Shown piece after piece: positions 47,095-55,182 of a stretch of DNA of 64,000 bases. The DNA lies in assembly GCF_024733555.1 (NCBI RefSeq), contig NZ_JANIOF010000002.1:496001-560000 (forward strand), given 5' to 3'. A program made the translations under genes and the position numbers. Position 1 is the stretch's first letter; each line of letters starts with the position of its first letter. This DNA is from Paenibacillus sp. SC116. Lineage in GTDB: Bacteria > Bacillota > Bacilli > Paenibacillales > Paenibacillaceae. Under the pieces are notes generated by a model, which saw only the letters and a list, made by a program, of their open reading frames with translations, was not told where the DNA came from and ran no database searches.

Positions 47095-47137
47095 AGATAT
47101 GAGAATATGATTATATGTATGGCGGGAGTGTTGAGTT

Positions 47138-48175
47138 TTGAAACGATTAAGAAGTTGGTCTTTATTTACGATGATAATAGCGTTAGTAATAGCAGTAACC
47201 GTAACCGCAATTCCTCAGCAAGTAGGAGCTGTAAAATCTTCTTCTGCTTTAGCTAACGTGTCATCAAATATTATTCCGAATCTAGTAAAACAGGTGAATC
47301 CTGCGGTCGTAACGATTATTGGGCAAGATCCATTGCTGTTAGAAGAAGTGGAGGATCCGCGGGATGCATTAGGATTCGGATCTGGCTTTGCCATTCGCAG
47401 TGATGGTTGGATCGTTACAAATGCACATGTTGTGAATGGACTTAAAGCGGTCAAAGTCATTTTTCAAGATGGGAAGAAGTACGATGTAGTTAAGTCTCTT
47501 GTTGATGAAGAGACTGATATTGCTTTAATTAAAATAAATGCGAAGAACTTGAAGACGTTGAAATTGGCTTCCAATAACACAAAAGTGGAACTTGGTGAAA
47601 CGGTCATTGCCTTCGGAGTGCCTTTACAAGTGAAGCTGAGAAATAGCGTCAGTGCAGGGATTGTGAGTGGATTGGACCGTAATATTGATGAGCCCTATCG
47701 ATATTTGCAAACCGATGCAGCGATCAATCCAGGTAATAGTGGTGGACCGCTTGTTAATTTACGTGGTGAAGTAATTGGAGTAAATACGCTGAAGGCGTTC
47801 GGCGAGGATGTGGATACACTAGGATTTGCTGTACCTGTAGATACGGTGAGATGGGTAACATCAGAGTTGCTTCAATACAGCAAGGTGAGGCGATCATCGA
47901 TTGGTATTATGTTGGAAGAGAGCTGGGCTGCCTCTTATGGGTTGCCGGCGAAAGAAGGTTTAACGATTACAGAGGTGAAATCGGCAAATGCCAAAAAAGC
48001 GGGCTTGAGCAAAGGAGACAAGCTGCTTACCGTGAATGGTCATGCTGTTCAAACGATTGTTGATGTAAATGAAGCACTTAAAGGTGTATTACCGGGTAAA
48101 ACGATTAAGATGAAGGTAAAGCAGCGATCCAATGGTAAAGTAGTTGAACGAAAAGTAACGTTAGGGAAAAAATAA
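47138..48175 (+). CDS. HtrA/DegP-type trypsin-like serine protease with PDZ domain
   Basis: A 345-residue exported S1C protease. The N-terminal hydrophobic segment (LFTMIIALVIAVTVTAIP) is a signal peptide or anchor. The catalytic triad is complete: His in VTNAHVVNG, Asp in ETDIALIKI, Ser in NPGNSGGPLVN. A PDZ domain occupies residues ~245-340 (SIGIMLEESWAASYGLPAKEG, VNGHAVQTIVDVNEAL). It is shorter than HtrA proteins with long cytoplasmic N-termini. The role is probably extracellular protein quality control. The start is TTG 47138 after GGGAG (47124-47128). Confidence 0.9.
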   Translation: MKRLRSWSLFTMIIALVIAVTVTAIPQQVGAVKSSSALANVSSNIIPNLVKQVNPAVVTIIGQDPLLLEEVEDPRDALGFGSGFAIRSDGWIVTNAHVVNGLKAVKVIFQDGKKYDVVKSLVDEETDIALIKINAKNLKTLKLASNNTKVELGETVIAFGVPLQVKLRNSVSAGIVSGLDRNIDEPYRYLQTDAAINPGNSGGPLVNLRGEVIGVNTLKAFGEDVDTLGFAVPVDTVRWVTSELLQYSKVRRSSIGIMLEESWAASYGLPAKEGLTITEVKSANAKKAGLSKGDKLLTVNGHAVQTIVDVNEALKGVLPGKTIKMKVKQRSNGKVVERKVTLGKK

Positions 48176-48187
48176 GAAGATGGTAGG

Positions 48188-48214
48188 CCTGCTTCTTCAC
48201 GGAGCAGGTTTTTT
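48188..48214 (+). terminator. Intrinsic terminator of the HtrA-type gene
   Basis: Stem CCTGCT / AGCAGG with a 9-nt loop and six T residues. Confidence 0.8.
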
Positions 48215-48231
48215 GTTTTTATATTTTTACA

Positions 48232-48295
48232 TTCTCATATTCTCATCAATTTCTCATTTTGTTATTGTTTTCTTCTCATTTTCGACATCTATGAT
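48232..48295 (+). promoter_or_regulatory. Direct-repeat-controlled promoter of PepSY gene 1
   Basis: TTCTCAT occurs at 48232, 48240, 48251 and 48273; the last three are spaced 11 and 22 bp. A -10 element TATGAT (48290-48295) leads into TAAGG, 22 bp after the start of the last repeat. There is no good -35, which suits a promoter activated by an OmpR/PhoB-type response regulator. The same geometry occurs before the second PepSY gene. Confidence 0.6.
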
Positions 48296-48372
48296 AAGGA
48301 TGTAAGCAAGAACAGAAGAATCGTACAGCAGGAAGCATACCGACAATTCAACTTTCAAGGAGGAAATGTAAG

Positions 48373-48882
48373 ATGAAAAAATGGATTGCGACTTCAGTGG
48401 CAGGTGCGTTAGTGGTAAGTGGGCTTGGATTTGGCAGTGTGGTAAATGCAGATCATAATAATAAGCAAGCAAAGGTCGTACAAACTTCGAAAAAAAATGA
48501 AGTTCGAATTTCATTAGCGTTGGCAAATCAAATTGCTAAGCAAGTGTATAACGGCGGTAAGATTGAGGAGATCGAACTCGAAAGGAAGAATGGTCGTCTT
48601 GTTTACCATGTAGAGTTTGAGAACCGCAAAGATAAAGAAGATGAGATTTATATTGATGCAGATACGGGAAGCGTAACTTTCGAAAAAGATTTCAAATTGA
48701 ATGATGACGATGACAACGATGATGACAAAGACGATGACAAAGACGATGATCGCGATGACAACGATGATGATAACGACGATCAAGATGACGACAACGATGA
48801 TAATGATGATGACGAAGACGATAATGACGACAGCGATGACGATCAAGATGATGATAGCGACGATGATGGTGATGAAGATTAA
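48373..48882 (+). CDS. Secreted PepSY-domain protein with poly-Asp tail
   Basis: A 169-residue protein. A signal peptide (residues 1-~26, ATSVAGALVVSGLGFGSVVNA) precedes one PepSY domain (~43-107: ISLALANQIAKQVYNGGKIEE, GRLVYHVEFENRKDKEDEIYID). The last ~60 residues are almost only Asp with some Asn, Lys, Glu, Ser and Gln, an extremely acidic, disordered, potentially cation-binding tail. ATG 48373 follows AAGGAGGAAATG. The tail's DNA is a GATGAC-like low-complexity repeat that makes a long mirror open frame on the minus strand. Resembles YkoJ-type PepSY proteins; function unknown. Confidence 0.85.
   Translation: MKKWIATSVAGALVVSGLGFGSVVNADHNNKQAKVVQTSKKNEVRISLALANQIAKQVYNGGKIEEIELERKNGRLVYHVEFENRKDKEDEIYIDADTGSVTFEKDFKLNDDDDNDDDKDDDKDDDRDDNDDDNDDQDDDNDDNDDDEDDNDDSDDDQDDDSDDDGDED
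48701..48880 (+). repeat. GAT/GAC low-complexity coding repeat
   Basis: About 180 bases made mainly of GAT, GAC and AAC codons encode the acidic tail. Such sequence is prone to slippage, so length differences between isolates are likely. Confidence 0.8.
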
Positions 48883-49100
48883 GATGGTTAGTGTGAAGTA
48901 AGTAAGCAGATGTAATAACAATAGGAGCAGAACCATTCATAACCTATAAATCAGATTGTTTTCATATAAATAGTGTGGTTGACGAGAGACACCTTTCCCC
49001 AGAAGGTGTCTTTCTGCATGTTGTGACGTATAGATGCTCAGGGGAACAAATTGTAGAAAATGTGCAGTGGGTATGTACAATTTAATCTTTAGTTAGTAAT
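48883..49100. other. Intergenic region between the PepSY paralogues
   Basis: Apart from the terminator at 48987-49011, no gene or RNA is seen. The regulatory region of the second PepSY gene begins at 49101. Confidence 0.5.
48987..49014 (+). terminator. Terminator of PepSY gene 1
   Basis: A 9-bp stem AGACACCTT / AAGGTGTCT with a 7-nt loop, followed by TTTCT. The T tract is short. Confidence 0.7.
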
Positions 49101-49156
49101 TTCTCATCAATTTCTCATCTTTCTATTCATTTGTTCTCATTTAGCAGGGTTAATAT
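49101..49156 (+). promoter_or_regulatory. Direct-repeat-controlled promoter of PepSY gene 2
   Basis: TTCTCAT at 49101, 49112 and 49134 (spacings 11 and 22 bp), then a -10-like TAATAT at 49151-49156 leading into TAAGG 22 bp after the start of the last repeat. The spacing is identical to that upstream of PepSY gene 1, although the sequence between the repeats differs. Confidence 0.6.
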
Positions 49157-49283
49157 AAGGTCATAGGAAAGAACAACAAGAACAAACGGCAGCACAGATA
49201 AGTGAGAACGAATAAGAACGAAGATGATTATGAAGTACAAATGAACTTAAAATTTAACAATACATTACTAGGAGGAAAACAAA

Positions 49284-49928
49284 ATGAAAAATTGGGTAGT
49301 AGCAACAGTTGCAGGAGCAGTATTAGTGGGTGGCGTAGGATTTGGTTCTGTAGTAATGGCGGATAACAATGACCAATCTAAGGCAAGAGCGGTGCAAGCA
49401 GCTAATCAAAATGAAGTGAAACTATCTTTCGCACAAGCGAAGACGATCGCTAAAGGTTTGTTCAAGGATGCTAAAATTGATGAAATCGAATTGGAGAAAG
49501 TCAACGGCCGTCTCGTTTATCATGTTGAGTTCGAGAACCGCAAAGATAAAGAAGATGAAGTAATCATCGATGCAACGACAGCTCATGTGACTTGGGAAAA
49601 AGATTTCAAGAAGAACGGCAAGCATGACGATGACTATAACGATCGTGACGACCATGATGATAACGACGATGACAATGACGACCGCGATGATCGTGATGAC
49701 AAGCAAGTACCGACTAGCAAAGTAAACATTAGCAAGGAACAAGCTAAAAAAATAGCATTAACTCAAGTATCTGGTAAAGTTGATGATATTGAGCTTGAGA
49801 AAAAGTTCCGCAATCACGTATATGAATATGTATATGAAGTAGAAGTTGATGTGAAAAAGGGCGACGATGCTACGGTATACGTAAGCGCTGAGACAGGCAA
49901 AGTCCTCAAAGTAGAGTTGGAAGACTAA
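49284..49928 (+). CDS. Secreted protein with two PepSY domains and acidic linker
   Basis: A 214-residue paralogue of the preceding gene. The signal peptide (VVATVAGAVLVGGVGFGSVVMA) is followed by PepSY domain 1 (~45-110, with the shared GRLVYHVEFENRKDKEDE), an Asp/Arg/Asn-rich linker (~115-147) and PepSY domain 2 (~150-213: VNISKEQAKKIALTQVSGKVDD, VYVSAETGKVLKVELE). It looks as if the poly-Asp tail of the first paralogue corresponds to the linker here, with the second domain lost or gained. ATG 49284 follows AGGAGGAAAAC. Related to YkoI/YkoJ-type proteins linked to two-component systems; no regulator genes are adjacent. Confidence 0.87.
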   Translation: MKNWVVATVAGAVLVGGVGFGSVVMADNNDQSKARAVQAANQNEVKLSFAQAKTIAKGLFKDAKIDEIELEKVNGRLVYHVEFENRKDKEDEVIIDATTAHVTWEKDFKKNGKHDDDYNDRDDHDDNDDDNDDRDDRDDKQVPTSKVNISKEQAKKIALTQVSGKVDDIELEKKFRNHVYEYVYEVEVDVKKGDDATVYVSAETGKVLKVELED

Positions 49929-49959
49929 TTAGGTAGTGAAAAACTTAATTTATAAAAAG

Positions 49960-49991
49960 ACAAAAGGGCATCCCTAGGGGTGCCCTTTTGT
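49960..49991. terminator. Terminator of PepSY gene 2
   Basis: A 14-bp stem (ACAAAAGGGCATCC / GGGTGCCCTTTTGT, one wobble) whose right arm holds TTTT. It is near-symmetrical and could act on both strands. Confidence 0.85.
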
Positions 49992-50091
49992 GTATAGTTT
50001 GGATATAATTGGGGAGGAAGCATTGTTTGATAGACTAGGCAGAGTTATTTTATTTATTTGTTCAATAACACAACTTGGGGAGAACAAAAAG

Positions 50092-51177
50092 ATGCTAATG
50101 AGCAGAAATGTGAATGTGCAACGCAGTAAGGCTAGTACCTTAAAAATAATATCGTTATTTGTAGGTATTTTATGTTGGGTGGTCATCTTAAGTACTGATC
50201 AGGTTGTAGCGAGGATTGCTTCACAGACAAATGAAAAGCTATTTGATTCTTATAAAGATATTCATTTTTTGCATGTAAGTCCAGGACATAATGAAGCTTC
50301 CTATAACGGCATGATAATAAAAACGAAGAATAAGCCCTATATTGATAATGAGCATTTTATGCTTCCGGCTCATTGGATTTCGAAGTTTATTGGCCTAGAG
50401 ATGAGTGTAGATGGAAATCGAATTTTACTTGCAGACGACAATCAGACATGGGAGTTTTATAGCGACTCAAATCGCGCCATTTTAAATGGAAAAGAATTAA
50501 ATTTGCCAATCGCTACAAAGGGAAGCGGGGAGCAAATGGTCGTACCTATCCGAGTATTTAAAGATATTTATAAGATGGAGTATTTTATCCACTTTTATAG
50601 TGACATTCCGGTATATGCTTTAGTTCGATATTCTGATGTGTCTTCGTACGAAAAGGAGATTCTTCATGAAGCCCATAACGTACGACGTATCGGTCATCCA
50701 GACTTCCAATGGTCGATTGCTTATCCAATGGATTGGAAAAAACCATTTGAGTTTATGAATAGTGATCGAACACATTTTTTTGACCATCGCGATGATGATC
50801 TAACCTTGTACATAAAGATAGGGAAAGGCGTACCAGCGCACAAGCCTTACTATAACGAGAATAGAATAACTAAAATTTTCGAGAACCTCGACTCGATTGA
50901 TGGATATAGTTCAAAGAAGGGAAAAGGATTAGAAAAGCCTCGAATAGGTACTAATGCAGGAAACACCTTTTATGAATTTGGTTACTATGAGGGGGATTAC
51001 TACTCTTTTTTGAGGACTATATATGCGGGGGATACTACGGTAACAATTATTTTGTATAGTAAAGATAGGCAGAAAGTGAGAGACAACATTCCTCTGATGA
51101 ATACGTTTACCCTTCAATATAAGCTTGAAGGCGTAGAAACTCTAGATATTAATCATGTAGTTGGTTCTGAAAAATAG
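50092..51177 (+). CDS. Membrane-anchored protein with copper-amine-oxidase-N-like domain, unknown function
   Basis: A 361-residue protein. Residues ~15-40 form a hydrophobic anchor or signal (TLKIISLFVGILCWVVILS). Residues ~70-180 resemble the stalk domain found in many Paenibacillaceae proteins (MLPAHWISKFIGLEMSVDGNRI, then MVVPIRVFKDIY). The remaining ~180 residues (FQWSIAYPMDWKKPFEFM onward) look like a separate alpha/beta domain, perhaps of the PsbP/DUF1795-like type, but I do not recognise it firmly. ATG 50092 follows GGGGAG; the open frame further upstream (to 49990) overlaps the terminator and is not used. No partner gene is evident. Confidence 0.75.
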   Translation: MLMSRNVNVQRSKASTLKIISLFVGILCWVVILSTDQVVARIASQTNEKLFDSYKDIHFLHVSPGHNEASYNGMIIKTKNKPYIDNEHFMLPAHWISKFIGLEMSVDGNRILLADDNQTWEFYSDSNRAILNGKELNLPIATKGSGEQMVVPIRVFKDIYKMEYFIHFYSDIPVYALVRYSDVSSYEKEILHEAHNVRRIGHPDFQWSIAYPMDWKKPFEFMNSDRTHFFDHRDDDLTLYIKIGKGVPAHKPYYNENRITKIFENLDSIDGYSSKKGKGLEKPRIGTNAGNTFYEFGYYEGDYYSFLRTIYAGDTTVTIILYSKDRQKVRDNIPLMNTFTLQYKLEGVETLDINHVVGSEK

Positions 51178-51200
51178 CGATTCTTAGTAAACTATACAGC

Positions 51201-51237
51201 TGCGTTGCTCGATTTTAAAAGGGCAGCGTTTTTTTGT
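51201..51237 (+). terminator. Probable terminator after 51177
   Basis: Stem CGTTGCTC / GGGCAGCG (two wobbles) around an AT-rich loop, followed by seven T residues. Confidence 0.65.
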
Positions 51238-51335
51238 GACCGTTATCATGGCAAATGATCACTTTAGGTAGATCGAAGCAGGGGAATGGGGTAAACTATA
51301 TAGTTAGTGCTTAACGCAACTTACGGAGGATGAGA

Positions 51336-53888
51336 ATGAGAGCGATTAGACGAGAAGATATAGAGTTGTTGGCGCCGGCTGGAGATTGGGATTGTATGCG
51401 AGCTGCCGTTGCAAACGGAGCAGATGCGATATTTTTTGGTGTGGAGAAGTTCAATGCGCGTGCGCGTGCAAATAACTTCCGCATGGATGATCTTCCAGAT
51501 ATCATGGCTTATTTGCATAGTTATGGAGTCAAAGGTTTTTTGACTTTCAATATACTAGTGTTTGAAGACGAATTGAAAGATGCACAGACCCTTATCGATG
51601 CTTGTATCGACGCTGGTGTGGATGCGGTTATCGTACAAGATTTAGGTCTTGTGAAAATGATTCGTGAGATGTCGCCAGACTTCCCAATTCACGGTTCCAC
51701 TCAGATGACGATTACGTCTCCTGAAGCGGTTGAATTCACGAAGCCGTATGATATGGAGCGGGTCGTACTCGGTCGTGAGAATAACTTGAAGCAGATTAAA
51801 AAAATCGCAGATTCTGCAAATGTACCACTTGAAGTATTCGTACACGGTGCATTGTGCGTATCCTACTCTGGACAATGTTTGACATCTGAGATGTGGGGCG
51901 GTCGTTCTGCGAACCGCGGTGAATGTGCACAAGCATGCCGCTTGCCATATGACATGATGGTAGACGGTGAGCATCAACCGATGGGTGATATCACATACTT
52001 GTTGTCACCGAAGGACTTGGCAGCGATTGAGCTTGTGCCTGATCTAATTGAAGCGGGCGTCGTTTCCTTTAAAATCGAAGGCCGTATGAAACAGCCTGAG
52101 TATGTGGCAAATGTCGTGAGCAAGTATCGCAAAGCGATTGATGATTACTTTGCGGGCACGTGGACGGGCCCTACGAAGGAAGAAGTACGTGAATTGCAGC
52201 AGAGCTTCTCTCGCGGCTTTACGCATGGCTTCTTGAGCGGCACGAACAATAAGCAGCTCGTAGACGGTACGTTCCCGAAGAGCCGTGGTGTCTATGTGGG
52301 ACGCGTTGAGCAAGTACTGCGCGACGGCGTCGTGTGCAAGATCGAAGCGCCTTTGAAGCGCGGAGACGGTATTGGCTTTGATGCGGGCGACCCGACGAAG
52401 AAGGAAGAAGGCGGTCGCATCTACGATCTTCGCCGCAAGGGCGTTAAGCTCGAAGGCGAAGCTGAAGAAGGCTGGGTCGTGGACATTGTACCAGGACGCA
52501 GCGACGTGGATCTTCGTCGAGTTAAAGTTGGCGATAAGATTTGGAAGACAGGTGACCAGGCATTAGATAAGCGTATGCGTGCTACGTTTGATACGGAGAA
52601 GCCTTACAAAGTATTCCCGATGCATGTGCGCGTAGAAGGCCGTGTAGGTGAACCATTGCGTACGTGGTGGACGGATGTTCAGAAGGGAACAACTGTTGAA
52701 GTAGCTTCCGAGATGATGCTGGAAGCTGCGCAGAAGCGCCCGATGGACAAAGCCCTGTTGGAAGAGCAGCTCGGCCGCCTTGGAGGTACTGTGTACCAGT
52801 TGGAGCAGATCGACGTAACGTTGGAAGGTGACGTAATCGTACCAATGCGCGAGTTGAATGCGATTCGTCGTCGCGCGGTGGATCATTTAGCAGGCGAGCG
52901 ACCAAAGCCTCCTATATATGTGAAGCATGAGGTTGATGTAGTGGCAGATGCGGTTGTTGAGCACACGCCTGTCGCTTATGGCGAAGCTCAGCTGACAGCG
53001 CTGTGCCGTACTTTGGAGCAGGTACAAATGGCGGTGAAGACCGATGTAGCGATGATTTATGCTGACTTCGAATTTATTAAGCAGTTCCCTGCTGCAATCG
53101 AAACATGCCGAGCTGCGGGCAAACCGATTGCACTCGTTACGCCGCGTATCCATATGCCGAACGAGAACGGATACCATCGTAACATTTTGAAGTTAAAGCC
53201 AGATGCTGTGTTGGTGCGTAATACAGGAGCATTGTATTTCTATCAGCAAGCGAAGGCTGAATGGGAGAAACAAATTGCTGAAGGAAATGTGCCGGCCGAT
53301 GTTCAATTGGAGAACGGTACATTCCCGCAAATTATTGGTGACTTCTCCTTGAACGTAGCGAACCATAAAGCGGTTCAGTTATTTATCGAGGAAGGTCTGG
53401 ATAAGATTACTCCATCATATGACCTAAACATTCAGCAAATGGTCGATATGTTGGGTAAATCTGAAACGTCCAAGCTGGAAATTGTTATTCATCAGCATTT
53501 GCCGATGTTCCATACCGAGCATTGTACGTACTGTACGTTCCTGAGCGAAGGTACGGATTATACGAACTGTGGCCGTCCTTGTGAGGAGCACAACATTTCC
53601 TTGCGTGACCGTATTGGAATGTCTCATCCTGTTCGTGTTGATGAGGGCTGCCGTAATACGGTGTACAACGCAATCGAGCAATCAGGTGCTGAATACTTGG
53701 CAAACTTCATGGAATTGGGTGTGTCCACATACCGAGTAGAGTTCCTAGAAGAGACGCCAGAGCAGGTATCTGAGGTTATTGACCTTTATCAGCAGGCTTT
53801 GCTTGGACAGGTTAGCGGTACGCAAGTGTGGCGTAAGCTGAAAGCGACGAATCAATTAGGTGTTACACGTGGTCAGTTAGTGAAATAA
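51336..53888 (+). CDS. U32 family protein, RlhA-like (23S rRNA hydroxylation type)
   Basis: An 850-residue protein. The N-terminal U32 domain (~8-300) starts IELLAPAGDWDCMRAAVANGADAIFFGV and has the cysteine cluster GALCVSYSGQCLTS...GECAQACRLPYD that in this family binds iron or an iron-sulfur cluster. A DUF3656-like middle part follows (~330-560), then a second TIM-barrel-like region ending in a further Cys cluster (HTEHCTYCTFLSEGTDYTNCGRPC). The two-part size matches RlhA of E. coli, which hydroxylates C2501 of 23S rRNA, rather than the short collagenase-like U32 pairs; that role is inferred. ATG 51336 has GGAGG (51325-51329) 6 nt upstream, while ATG 51330 would abut it. Bases ~52180-52560 are clearly GC-richer than the flanks. 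Confidence 0.85.
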   Translation: MRAIRREDIELLAPAGDWDCMRAAVANGADAIFFGVEKFNARARANNFRMDDLPDIMAYLHSYGVKGFLTFNILVFEDELKDAQTLIDACIDAGVDAVIVQDLGLVKMIREMSPDFPIHGSTQMTITSPEAVEFTKPYDMERVVLGRENNLKQIKKIADSANVPLEVFVHGALCVSYSGQCLTSEMWGGRSANRGECAQACRLPYDMMVDGEHQPMGDITYLLSPKDLAAIELVPDLIEAGVVSFKIEGRMKQPEYVANVVSKYRKAIDDYFAGTWTGPTKEEVRELQQSFSRGFTHGFLSGTNNKQLVDGTFPKSRGVYVGRVEQVLRDGVVCKIEAPLKRGDGIGFDAGDPTKKEEGGRIYDLRRKGVKLEGEAEEGWVVDIVPGRSDVDLRRVKVGDKIWKTGDQALDKRMRATFDTEKPYKVFPMHVRVEGRVGEPLRTWWTDVQKGTTVEVASEMMLEAAQKRPMDKALLEEQLGRLGGTVYQLEQIDVTLEGDVIVPMRELNAIRRRAVDHLAGERPKPPIYVKHEVDVVADAVVEHTPVAYGEAQLTALCRTLEQVQMAVKTDVAMIYADFEFIKQFPAAIETCRAAGKPIALVTPRIHMPNENGYHRNILKLKPDAVLVRNTGALYFYQQAKAEWEKQIAEGNVPADVQLENGTFPQIIGDFSLNVANHKAVQLFIEEGLDKITPSYDLNIQQMVDMLGKSETSKLEIVIHQHLPMFHTEHCTYCTFLSEGTDYTNCGRPCEEHNISLRDRIGMSHPVRVDEGCRNTVYNAIEQSGAEYLANFMELGVSTYRVEFLEETPEQVSEVIDLYQQALLGQVSGTQVWRKLKATNQLGVTRGQLVK

Positions 53889-53972
53889 TGTGTATTCCTT
53901 GAGATGCAAACTAGAATGGATATGAATATTGTTTCTAGGAGGCTTTCAATACGAACACTCTGAAATAGCAAA

Positions 53973-54020
53973 TCCCTCTAAACTGGCCTATAAGGATGGC
54001 CATGTTTAGAGGGAATTTTT
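53973..54020 (+). terminator. Intrinsic terminator after the U32 gene
   Basis: An 11-bp stem TCCCTCTAAAC / GTTTAGAGGGA plus inner GGCC/GGCC, followed by A and five T residues. Confidence 0.88.
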
Positions 54021-54032
54021 ATACATAGGACA

Positions 54033-55046
54033 CTAGTTTTTGTTTTTAAAGTGCTCACTAGAATAGCCTCTAGGATTCGCTTGATGCCATTTCCAAGCCG
54101 AGGCAATGATATGTTGGATATTTGTCCATTGCGGTATCCATTTCAAATGCTCTCTAGCTTTAGAGGCGTCTGCTATAAGAATAGCTGGATCTCCTTCGCG
54201 TCTAGTTTCCATTTGAGCATGAATGGAGTGTCCGGTTACGACTCGTGCTGCTTCGATAATCTCAAGGACAGAATAACCGTTGCCGTTCCCGAGATTGAAT
54301 ACATCACTAGTTCCTCCAGCTATTAAATGCTGAAGGGCCTTTACATGGGCATCAGCCAGGTCAGATACGTGGATATAGTCACGAATACAGGTGCCGTCTG
54401 GTGTATCATAATCATTTCCGAATACAGAGATATGCTTCCTTTGGTTCAAAGCTACTTGCAGCACAAGCGGAATAAGATGCGTTTCTGGCGTGTGATCTTC
54501 TCCAATTGCCCCATTCTCGCTAGCTCCAGCAGCATTAAAATATCTAAGTGCTACATAGGTCATGCCGTATGCTTGCTCAAACCATTTCATCATACGTTCC
54601 ATTGTAAGTTTCGTTTCACCGTATGTGTTTGTTGGCATAGTTGGCTCTGTTTCTTGGATAGGCACTTGTGTCGGATTGCCGTAAGTCGCAGCAGTTGATG
54701 AAAAGACGATATGTTTTACTTGCTGTAGTGCCATTGCTTCAAGCAAGCATTGGGTTCCGTACACATTGTTGTCATAATATTTTGCAGGGTCCTTCATGCT
54801 TTCTCCTACTAACGAGCTGGCAGCAAAGTGAATGACGGCTTTAACGGAATGTTTTTGTATAATCTGGCTCAATGTTTCTTTATCCCTGATATCGCATGGA
54901 TAGAATTTAACTTGATCTTGCTTAATAGATTCAATATGACCTGCGGTAAGATTATCGACCACGATAACGTTATGCCCACCATCCAGTAAAGCTTGTACAG
55001 TATGAGAACCGATATATCCTGCACCGCCCGTAACAAGAATGCTCAT
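54033..55046 (-). CDS. galE: UDP-glucose 4-epimerase
   Basis: A 337-residue short-chain dehydrogenase/reductase superfamily enzyme interconverting UDP-glucose and UDP-galactose. The NAD motif GGAGYIGSH is at residues 7-15, the catalytic Ser is in SSTAATYG, and the Tyr-x-x-x-Lys pair in YGETKLTMER. RYFNAAGA and TPDGTCIRDYIHVSDLA are typical GalE segments. ATG at 55046 with AGGAGGA directly upstream. Divergent from galU across a 136-bp gap; together they supply UDP-sugars for the glycan locus to the right. Confidence 0.96.
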   Translation of the reverse strand: MSILVTGGAGYIGSHTVQALLDGGHNVIVVDNLTAGHIESIKQDQVKFYPCDIRDKETLSQIIQKHSVKAVIHFAASSLVGESMKDPAKYYDNNVYGTQCLLEAMALQQVKHIVFSSTAATYGNPTQVPIQETEPTMPTNTYGETKLTMERMMKWFEQAYGMTYVALRYFNAAGASENGAIGEDHTPETHLIPLVLQVALNQRKHISVFGNDYDTPDGTCIRDYIHVSDLADAHVKALQHLIAGGTSDVFNLGNGNGYSVLEIIEAARVVTGHSIHAQMETRREGDPAILIADASKAREHLKWIPQWTNIQHIIASAWKWHQANPRGYSSEHFKNKN

Positions 55047-55109
55047 GATTTCCTCCTGTTGATTTTATTAATAGGTATTGGAACTTAAACTGTAGTATAA
55101 TGTTTTGAA

Positions 55110-55139
55110 TTGGTAAATGGTAGAAAATGATAGTATAAT
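55110..55139 (+). promoter_or_regulatory. Candidate galU promoter
   Basis: TTGGTA at 55110-55115, 18 nt, TATAAT at 55134-55139. The 11-mer TAGTATAATGT containing this -10 is repeated exactly 38 bp upstream (55093-55103). Confidence 0.45.
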
Positions 55140-55182
55140 GTCATTTATCTTGATTATAAATCAAAGCTAAGGGGATGACCAA

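Larger units (their letters stand above)
46830..47137. other. Intergenic region before the HtrA-type protease
   Basis: No gene is credible here. It holds the palindrome CCAGCTGAGCTGG (about 46938-46950), a 7-bp stem ATCAGTC/GACTGAT (46989-47010), the terminator at 47032-47065 and the promoter candidate that follows. A 76-codon frame (47026-47256) overlaps the protease and the terminator and is rejected. Confidence 0.5.

Noticed and set aside
48514-48936. 140-codon minus-strand frame opposite the poly-Asp gene
   Set aside because: It is the complement of GAT/GAC repeats, giving Ile/Val runs that mimic a membrane protein. The plus strand has a signal peptide and a PepSY domain.
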